A DNA stretch of 40,385 nucleotides from Pseudovibrio ascidiaceicola (lineage in GTDB: Bacteria > Pseudomonadota > Alphaproteobacteria > Rhizobiales > Stappiaceae), in contig NZ_FOSK01000006.1 of the NCBI RefSeq assembly GCF_900114245.1, forward strand, positions 312,647-353,031. The letters run 5' to 3'. Each line of letters begins with the position of its first letter. The first letter of the stretch is position 1. Shown here one piece after another: positions 1 to 5,435 of this stretch. Both the position numbers and the translations under genes were made by a program. The notes beneath the pieces were generated by a model. It was not told the DNA's origin. It made no database searches and saw only the letters and a list, made by a program, of their open reading frames with translations.

Positions 1-5
1 TGTGA

Positions 6-80
6 GCGCCCATCGTCTAGCGGTTAGGACGCCGCCCTTTCACGGCGGAAACAGGGGTTCGATTCCCCTTGGGCGTACCA
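6..80 (+). tRNA. tRNA-Glu (anticodon TTC)
   Basis: A complete 75-nt cloverleaf is readable. The acceptor arms GCGCCCA and TGGGCGT pair with one G-U at the first position. The anticodon arm CCGCC/GGCGG closes the loop CTTTCAC, giving anticodon TTC for glutamate. The T arm contains GGTTCGATT and CCA is encoded at the 3' end. No copy of the tRNA 3' end is visible further into the window, so there is no sign that it serves as an integration site here. Confidence 0.97.
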
Positions 81-272
81 CTCCTTTTCTTCCCAGTACA
101 TCAGCTAGAAATCTGCAAGCAGAGTTTTCCTCACGCCATATACGTTGTGTCTGAGCTATGTAAACCGCTATTTTGCAATGAAGAAGATATGGTGTGTGTT
201 CCCCTAGATGGGGGGATGCAGCACTTCGAGATGGTGAGTTGGTGTTTTGCAGCAGACAGATCTGGGGCTGAT

Positions 273-542
273 TTAGAACCAGCGGCCGTTTAGTCCTGCG
301 CCCAGATGGTGGTCTTCTTTATCTCCGTCAACATCAGCCCAGAGTTTTTCGTCTGTCTGAGGTTCATTGCTGACGGTTTTTGCCAGGCTTTCGCTGAGTT
401 GAGCATTCATTTCTTTCAGGGCATCGATGTCATCAAGAACTTCGATGCGAGCCTCAGCAGTCTGGAGTTTGCTTTTCAGTGCAGCTGGTTTCTTGCCAGC
501 AAACCTATTGGCACTGTGTGGCCGTTCCATTACGCGAGTCAC
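273..542 (-). CDS. Small charged hypothetical protein
   Basis: This 89-residue frame begins at a GTG preceded by AGAGGG at good spacing (7 nt). An internal ATG (MERPHS) four codons later is an alternative start. The product is strongly charged. Its middle part, roughly residues 20-60, has heptad-like Leu/Ile/Ala spacing and looks like a short amphipathic or coiled-coil helix (IDALKEMNAQLSESL). There is no signal peptide or membrane segment. I do not recognise a family. The overlapping plus-strand frame at 306-578 looks less protein-like (rich in Phe, Cys and Trp). It is called a gene because of the ribosome binding site and the sensible amino-acid composition, and it could still be spurious. 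Confidence 0.5.
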   Translation of the reverse strand: MTRVMERPHSANRFAGKKPAALKSKLQTAEARIEVLDDIDALKEMNAQLSESLAKTVSNEPQTDEKLWADVDGDKEDHHLGAGLNGRWF

Positions 543-834
543 GGTTTGTCCCTCTTCGCTTTTTTAGCTGAACTTTGATAAGACAGTGTATTGATCCGCG
601 TGAGCTTTAACGGGCTTCTTTGGGCGGTATCATGACAAAGATGGAAAAAGTTGCAGCTTGTCCCCTTTTTGTGACGTATTAGTACTAAGAGTAGGGGAGC
701 AGAGGCAAGAGGACTTTTGTTTTGAACTCATCTAATAGTCGTCTGGATGCTTCTGTGCTTTTGGCTATAGTACTGTGAAACATCGCAGATTATAGACTGA
801 TGGCAATGTACAAAAAAATTATCGGACTTGATTC

Positions 835-1647
835 ATGATGCTGGTTTCGCGCCACAACTCTATTCTTGATATTGCCCGAGAGACCGGGAAGGTGGAAGTT
901 GATGAACTTGCCACACGGTTTTCTGTGTCTCCTCAGACAATACGTAAAGATCTGAAAGAGTTGAGCGACCAAGGATTGCTGACCCGTGTGCATGGCGGCG
1001 CACTTCTGGCATTTGGCGTTGAAAATCTTGGCTACTCTGCTCGTAAAGATCTGGCAGGCAAAGAAAAAGAGATTATTGGGCAGGCGGCGGCGGATTTGAT
1101 CCCGGATCGTGCTTCTTTGTTTGTGAACATCGGGACGACCACAGAGGCGGTTGCGCGGGCGCTGATCCAGCGCAGTGGTCTGATGATCATTACCAATAAT
1201 CTTAATGTCGCGAGCACGCTGCGCCCGTTCTCAGAAAATGAAGTCATCATTTCTGGTGGGCTGGTGCGCGCGACTGACGGTGGCATTGTGGGTGAGGCTG
1301 CCGCGGACTTTATTCGTCAGTTCAAGGTTGATTATGCTGTGATTGGTGTATCTGCTCTGGATCGTGACGGAGCGTTGCTGGACTATGATTATCGTGAGGT
1401 GCGCGTGGCGCAGGCGATCATAGAGAATGCGCGGCACGTTATTCTGGTGGCTGATCAGACTAAGTTTGAGCGATCGGCTCCAGTTCGCATTGGCCATATT
1501 GCTCAAGTGGATACGTTTGTGACAGATACTCTGGTTTCGCAGGACTATCGGCAGTTGCTGGCTGACAATGAGGTGCGGCTGGTAGAAGTGGCTGGTAAGG
1601 CTCAGCAGGAGCCGGGCAATGGCTCTCGAAATACGACAGAGGCCTAA
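835..1647 (+). CDS. glpR: Glycerol-3-phosphate regulon repressor GlpR (DeoR family)
   Basis: This is a 270-residue DeoR-family repressor. Residues ~5-60 form the N-terminal winged helix, with the family signature VSPQTIRKDLKEL followed by the HGGAL turn. The C-terminal sugar-phosphate sensor domain contains IGTTTEAVARAL, TNNLNVA and ADQTKF. From memory these segments match Escherichia coli GlpR closely, including GGIVGEA and the YREVR region, so the effector is expected to be glycerol-3-phosphate. The likely targets glpD and glpK lie about 20 kb away, and the phased TTCG array before glpD is the obvious candidate operator. Start: two consecutive ATG codons; no clear Shine-Dalgarno is visible, so the upstream one is used. 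A terminator follows at 1751-1772. Confidence 0.85.
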   Translation: MMLVSRHNSILDIARETGKVEVDELATRFSVSPQTIRKDLKELSDQGLLTRVHGGALLAFGVENLGYSARKDLAGKEKEIIGQAAADLIPDRASLFVNIGTTTEAVARALIQRSGLMIITNNLNVASTLRPFSENEVIISGGLVRATDGGIVGEAAADFIRQFKVDYAVIGVSALDRDGALLDYDYREVRVAQAIIENARHVILVADQTKFERSAPVRIGHIAQVDTFVTDTLVSQDYRQLLADNEVRLVEVAGKAQQEPGNGSRNTTEA

Positions 1648-1678
1648 CTTCTGTTCGGAGCCCTTTAGAGCGTGTCGC

Positions 1679-1742
1679 GTTCATGTTTATTCGCGTATCA
1701 AGCTCCACTTTTTATTTTGCGCGTGTTCGTATACGCAAATCG
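1679..1742. repeat. Dispersed intergenic repeat, copy A
   Basis: About 64 bp directly downstream of glpR align, with few gaps and by eye at roughly three-quarters identity, to 11321-11385 downstream of cheR. Shared blocks include GTTCAT, AAGCTC, TTTATTTT and the TTCG/GCAAA(T/C)CG end. The copy contains the inverted arms GCGTAT and ATACGC. It resembles the noncoding dispersed repeats common in alphaproteobacterial genomes. Confidence 0.6.
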
Positions 1743-1750
1743 AAACAAAA

Positions 1751-1772
1751 AAAGGCGCCTTCTGGCGCCTTT
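1751..1772. terminator. Bidirectional intrinsic terminator between glpR and the coiled-coil gene
   Basis: A perfect 9-bp stem (AAAGGCGCC / GGCGCCTTT) closes a 4-nt TTCT loop. An A-run on its left becomes a U-tract on the minus strand, so it probably terminates the convergent coiled-coil gene best and glpR as well. Confidence 0.85.
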
Positions 1773-1796
1773 GTCATTGGAACTGGTTGTTTGGGC

Positions 1797-3116
1797 TTAA
1801 CCGCTTGAACTGCCGGTTTTTCTCGCGTCTGCGATACGCTCCGCCAGATTTTTATCGGGTTGCGGTGTAGGGGCGGCATTGTCGGCCTTTGCTGCCGGAG
1901 CGCTTTTAGACGCGGCTGGTTTACTTGTGGCAGCCGGCTTGCGGGTGCGTGGCTTTGCCGGAGCGCGTTTGGCGCGTGTTGGTTTCGGCTTTGGTGCTTC
2001 CGCCTTTGGGGCGCCTGCTGCGATTGTGCTGAGATCGTTCAGGACTTCGTCATACTTCTCGGAGAGTGGAGGGTTCTCAGAGATTGCCTTCGCTGTAATC
2101 TGAGCAGCCAGATCTTTCAGTTCATTGCGCAGATCGATTGCTTCTTCGATCTTTGAAGAACTGTTTGCTCTCTCCTCAAGCTGCTTTGTCAGCTGCTCAA
2201 TGGTTTTCTTTGCTTCGTCCAGATCGTTTTCTAGGCTTTTCATAGGCTCGGGCGTTTTAATGTTCGGATTTCTGGTGCTGCGCTTGGCAGTTTTTTCGTT
2301 CGCCGCTTTTTCGAGTTGAAGCGCGTGCTTCAAGTTATCGCGCTCTCGTTCCAGCGAACCATAGCGGCTCTTCAGTTTGGTGAAAGACCGTGAAGCCAGT
2401 TCGGCGGCTTCTGCCGGGGACGTTGGCTGATGCTTGGTTTCAGATTCAGCGGTCATTTCTGAAACTTGCTGGGAAATCTGCGTTGCCAGCTCTGCCAGAG
2501 GGTTGTCCATGTCCTGAAGGTCAGAAGTATCGATCGGACCTATCGGTTTGGTCGCAACTGTGTCTTCTTTCAGTTCAGCATCCAACTCACGTGTTTTTTC
2601 CGCTGCAGCCTGTTTGCTGAGTTCGATGATCTCGGCGGAGGTGACCGCATCTGCAGTTTGTGCTGGAGCTTCGTCCTGAACTTCTGCTTCCGGTTCTGTC
2701 GTGATGCGATCATCAGCGGAGAACGGGATTGGTTCGGATGGATTTCGACGGCGGAGGAAGCGTGTTGCTTTCTGGGCCATGTTCTTCCGTTCGCGGGCTG
2801 ACTTGAGCTGAACAACGCTGAGCTCTTCTTTGAGTTCCGCGAGTTCGGCTTCAGCGGCAGAGCGCGCAGATGCATTCTCTGCGAGCTTTCCCGTCATCCC
2901 TTCGAGGCGAACCTCCATTTGGCGGATCGCAATGGCATGTTGAGCGCGTAACGCGTCTTTTGCCATTGTGGCACGGGCATAGCTTATGGGGTTAGACGTC
3001 TCAATCGCTTTCCGCGTGAGGCGTACAGCACGGCCCCAGATAAAGGGGAGGGCGGCGAGCGCTAGAATGCTCGCGAGGAAGAAACCCAGTGCAATGTATA
3101 GTGCAATTTCTATCAC
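1797..3116 (-). CDS. Membrane-anchored coiled-coil protein with Lys/Ala/Pro-rich basic tail
   Basis: This 439-residue protein has three visible parts. Residues ~3-27 form one hydrophobic segment followed by WGRAVRLTRK, which by the positive-inside rule places the rest in the cytoplasm. Residues ~45-340 are polar and helical, with coiled-coil character (repeated Glu/Lys/Leu heptads, e.g. AELAELKEEL) interrupted by an acidic stretch. Residues ~368-425 are a low-complexity tail rich in Lys, Arg, Ala and Pro, resembling the tails of histone-H1-like bacterial proteins. I do not recognise a named family, though similar proteins are common as conserved hypotheticals in this bacterial class. It is a single gene, with eipA upstream on the same strand behind its own terminator. 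Function unknown; a structural or tethering role is inference. Confidence 0.75.
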   Translation of the reverse strand: MIEIALYIALGFFLASILALAALPFIWGRAVRLTRKAIETSNPISYARATMAKDALRAQHAIAIRQMEVRLEGMTGKLAENASARSAAEAELAELKEELSVVQLKSARERKNMAQKATRFLRRRNPSEPIPFSADDRITTEPEAEVQDEAPAQTADAVTSAEIIELSKQAAAEKTRELDAELKEDTVATKPIGPIDTSDLQDMDNPLAELATQISQQVSEMTAESETKHQPTSPAEAAELASRSFTKLKSRYGSLERERDNLKHALQLEKAANEKTAKRSTRNPNIKTPEPMKSLENDLDEAKKTIEQLTKQLEERANSSSKIEEAIDLRNELKDLAAQITAKAISENPPLSEKYDEVLNDLSTIAAGAPKAEAPKPKPTRAKRAPAKPRTRKPAATSKPAASKSAPAAKADNAAPTPQPDKNLAERIADARKTGSSSG

Positions 3117-3196
3117 AAACTATGCCTGATCTGTTGAACGGGTGTGAGGGACTGCTGCAGACGTAAACGCATTCTCTCACACACTAACTTGCCAAA

Positions 3197-3223
3197 ATAT
3201 AACTAACGCAGGGTTAGTTATAT
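3197..3223 (-). terminator. Terminator of eipA
   Basis: A perfect 11-bp inverted repeat (ATATAACTAAC / GTTAGTTATAT, loop GCAGG) touches the eipA stop codon. Reading on the minus strand it is followed by TTTTGG. The stem is AT-rich, so efficiency is uncertain. Confidence 0.65.
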
Positions 3224-3819
3224 CAGAAAGGATTCCATGTTGGCTTCCTAGTAAATTTCAAATAGCCCATGTTGAGGCCAAGACGGGCGCCAACGCCTGC
3301 GCGAACAGGCACAACGAAGATATCGTTGTTGGACAAAACCTGCATGCCGAAGCCGCCAACGAGGTATGCAGACCCCTTTGCGCCAACATAACGGCGATAG
3401 ATAGCATCTACACTTGGCAGATCGTAGACCAGCATCATAACGCGGGCGCCGTCGCCGCCAACATCAAAGCCCAGGGACGGACCCTGCCAGAAGATTTGGT
3501 GGTTGCCAGCGTTGCGAGTGTACAGCGTACCTTCACCATAAGCTGCGCCTGCGAAGAATGCAGCGGAGCCTTCTTGCCCCAGAATATATCCGTTTGGCTC
3601 GCCGTACTGCTGAACTGCACGTTCAACAACCTTTGCAAGGCCCGTGGAGATGGAGCCGAAAAACTCACCTCCTGCAGTGACGATATCTTTCTCGTGGTAG
3701 CGCGACTGATCAACGGATGCTTGCGCATATGAATGTGTGTTGAGCGCCAGCAGTGCGAAACTGGCGCAAAGGACGATTGCAGCTTTGTTGCGCAGATTGG
3801 CGAACAGGCTCGTCATCAT
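3223..3819 (-). CDS. eipA: EipA family (DUF1134) periplasmic envelope-integrity protein
   Basis: This 198-residue protein starts at the ATG at 3819, which has AAGGAG eight bases upstream; the longer open frame upstream lacks this support. Residues ~1-32 are a signal peptide (basic start, hydrophobic core, exit near YAQA). The mature part matches the DUF1134 pattern, with Gly-rich stretches such as GPSLGFDVGGDGARVMMLVYDLPS and a hydrophobic beta-rich C-terminus. In Brucella abortus the family member EipA is a soluble periplasmic beta-barrel required for envelope stress resistance, and its gene is directly activated by CtrA (established there). The upstream region here contains a TTAACC half-site on the coding strand, which fits the same control. 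Confidence 0.85.
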   Translation of the reverse strand: MMTSLFANLRNKAAIVLCASFALLALNTHSYAQASVDQSRYHEKDIVTAGGEFFGSISTGLAKVVERAVQQYGEPNGYILGQEGSAAFFAGAAYGEGTLYTRNAGNHQIFWQGPSLGFDVGGDGARVMMLVYDLPSVDAIYRRYVGAKGSAYLVGGFGMQVLSNNDIFVVPVRAGVGARLGLNMGYLKFTRKPTWNPF

Positions 3820-3935
3820 GCCAACGTCTCCTTCTAAGAAACCCGAGGATTTGGATTGTTCAGAGCAATTCAAATGTTAAGGGCATAGTGCAACTTTTAG
3901 GTACAACAAGTTATAGTGCCTTACATCTACCTAGT

Positions 3936-3941
3936 GGTTAA
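3936..3941 (-). promoter_or_regulatory. Candidate CtrA half-site upstream of eipA
   Basis: The minus strand reads TTAACCAC here, about 117 bp upstream of the eipA start codon. A second, weaker TTAACAT lies near 3872-3878. CtrA recognises TTAA-N7-TTAAC or, in many alphaproteobacteria, TTAACCAT-type half-sites. There is no full two-half consensus. Confidence 0.35.
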
Positions 3942-4050
3942 TCACGGTATAGCTGGGTAAATGATGTGCATCCCGTTGGCCTGCAGTCATGAATTTTGTA
4001 TCTCTTGTCGAACTTGTTGCTTTAGTTAATGCAGGTGATTCGGACTCTGG

Positions 4051-4536
4051 ATGGACATTCCCATGATTTCTGAGGTTTTCTACAGAAAATTTGCGCAAAC
4101 TGGCAAGATTCTATGGAGTTCTATCGTTTTTTTGTGCGCCACCTCAGTTATTGCGGCTGCGCAGGAGCGGTTCACCTACACGCTCTCCATGTGTGATCCA
4201 GTGACCTATCAGGTCTCGGAAACTCCTGAAAAGGGGCGTGAGGACCTGACGCTGTCTTGGGGAGGACGCGTTTGGGCGTTTAGCAACGAGGGCAACCGAG
4301 ATGCATTTCGGCATGCTCCAGAGGTCTATGCCCCATTATTTCAGGGATGCGATGCCCTCTCACTTGCGCAAGGCTACCGAGCTGAGGGATTGGCGAAAAT
4401 CTACCTTGTTTATAACCAGCGATTATTGCTGTTTCAGAGCCGTGAGCACCGGGCTTTGTTTCTGACAGCACCGGAGAGTTTGCTCGCGAAGGCACAAAGT
4501 CGTGCACGCGATGTAAAATGCGGTCCATATCAATGA
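4051..4536 (+). CDS. Exported YHS-like domain protein
   Basis: This 161-residue protein has an N-terminal hydrophobic segment at ~19-38 ending in IAAAQ, consistent with a signal peptide or anchor. The body carries a YHS-like motif: WGGRVWAFSNEGNRDAF followed by the ~25-residue spacing PEVYAPLFQGCDA. YHS-type domains are found in metal-handling and exported proteins, often reading as 'ingredient of the cell wall or membrane sensor', but the ligand is rarely known. Cys residues at 48, 99 and 157 could form disulphides in the periplasm. ATG at 4063 is an alternative start. It sits alone between eipA (divergent) and chpT, 93 bp before chpT. The family call is by motif memory and moderately sure. 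Confidence 0.6.
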   Translation: MDIPMISEVFYRKFAQTGKILWSSIVFLCATSVIAAAQERFTYTLSMCDPVTYQVSETPEKGREDLTLSWGGRVWAFSNEGNRDAFRHAPEVYAPLFQGCDALSLAQGYRAEGLAKIYLVYNQRLLLFQSREHRALFLTAPESLLAKAQSRARDVKCGPYQ

Positions 4537-4629
4537 TGTCCAGCTTGGAATTAAACCAGCAGGAATGTACCTTTTTCGCCACATCTCGAATCAATCATAG
4601 GGCCCGTTGGCCAAAGTTCTGGAGCGGTT

Positions 4630-5286
4630 ATGTCAGTATTTAAAGATTTGTCATCTCTTGATCTTGCCGCACTCGTCGCAAGCCGTGTGTGCCACGACAT
4701 CATTTCGCCAGTCGGGGCGATCACGAACGGTCTGGAAGTGCTGGATGAAGAAGGCAATGAGGACATGGCAGACTTTGCGATGGACCTCATCCGCAAGTCA
4801 GCGCGTCAGGCTTCTGCTAAACTTCAGTTTGCGCGTCTTGCCTTTGGTGCTGCCGGATCTGCTGGTGCTTCAATCGACCTGGGCGATGCGCAAGAAGTTG
4901 CTACTGGATACATGAGCAATGAAAAGGCGAATCTGGAGTGGACCATGCCACGCCTGCTTCTGCCTAAGAATCAGGTCAAACTGATTTTGAACTTGCTGCT
5001 GCTCATGAATCAGTGTGTTCCACGGGGTGGTACCATTACCATCAGTATGGAAGGGGATGAGGGCGCCCCGAACTTTCTCCTTAAAGCTGAAGGGACGAAT
5101 GCGCGAATCCCTCAGGTTGTAAGTGAGATTCTGTCTGGTCAGGAGCCAGAACGCATTGATGCCCACACTGTTCAACCGATCTATGCGGTTTTGTTGGCAG
5201 GTGAAGCGGGTCTAAATATCGAGCTTCTGAAAGACGGTGATGCCGTCATATGCAAGGCAAATACTCAAGTTTCAGAGTCTGTCTGA
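4630..5286 (+). CDS. chpT: Histidine phosphotransferase ChpT
   Basis: This 218-residue cytoplasmic protein begins LDLAALVASRVCHDIISPVGAI. His22 in the SRVCHD motif is the phospho-accepting residue of the DHp-like helix. The second half is a degenerate ATPase-like fold without ATP-binding motifs, as in ChpT. In Caulobacter, Brucella and Sinorhizobium ChpT takes phosphate from the hybrid kinase CckA and passes it to CtrA and CpdR (established). The start has GGAG five bases before the ATG. It lies 149 bp upstream of cheA on the same strand, and ctrA is about 10 kb to the right. CckA is not in this window. Confidence 0.92.
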   Translation: MSVFKDLSSLDLAALVASRVCHDIISPVGAITNGLEVLDEEGNEDMADFAMDLIRKSARQASAKLQFARLAFGAAGSAGASIDLGDAQEVATGYMSNEKANLEWTMPRLLLPKNQVKLILNLLLLMNQCVPRGGTITISMEGDEGAPNFLLKAEGTNARIPQVVSEILSGQEPERIDAHTVQPIYAVLLAGEAGLNIELLKDGDAVICKANTQVSESV

Positions 5287-5348
5287 TCCTCTGTCAAAAA
5301 CAACCAGTTATTGTAGGTTGGATGAATCTTACAATCTTTCAACCTATG

Positions 5349-5366
5349 TTAACCGTTTCGCTTAAC
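5349..5366 (+). promoter_or_regulatory. Candidate CtrA site upstream of cheA
   Basis: The sequence TTAACCGTTTCGCTTAAC carries two TTAAC half-sites, with TTAA starts 13 bp apart rather than the canonical 11. The left half reads TTAACCGT, close to the alphaproteobacterial half-site. GANTC sites lie on either side at 5324-5328 and 5389-5393. Confidence 0.4.
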
Positions 5367-5387
5367 ACTCAACCTTAGTGAAATTTA

Positions 5388-5410
5388 GGAGTCTCGGTTT
5401 TTGAGGCTCC
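5388..5410 (+). other. Hairpin in the cheA leader
   Basis: GGAGTCTC and GAGGCTCC pair (one G-U) around a 7-nt loop, ending 25 bp before the cheA ATG. There is no U-tract, so it is more likely a leader structure than a terminator. No obvious Shine-Dalgarno precedes cheA. Confidence 0.4.
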
Positions 5411-5435
5411 CCTAAGCATTGAGTGGGTGCGGGCC

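Noticed and set aside
6-80. tRNA-Glu as an attachment site of an integrated element
   Set aside because: No integrase gene and no repeated tRNA 3' end were seen in the window.
69-293. Plus-strand frame of 74 residues starting inside tRNA-Glu
   Set aside because: It begins within the tRNA, has no Shine-Dalgarno and has a Cys/Phe-rich, non-protein-like composition.
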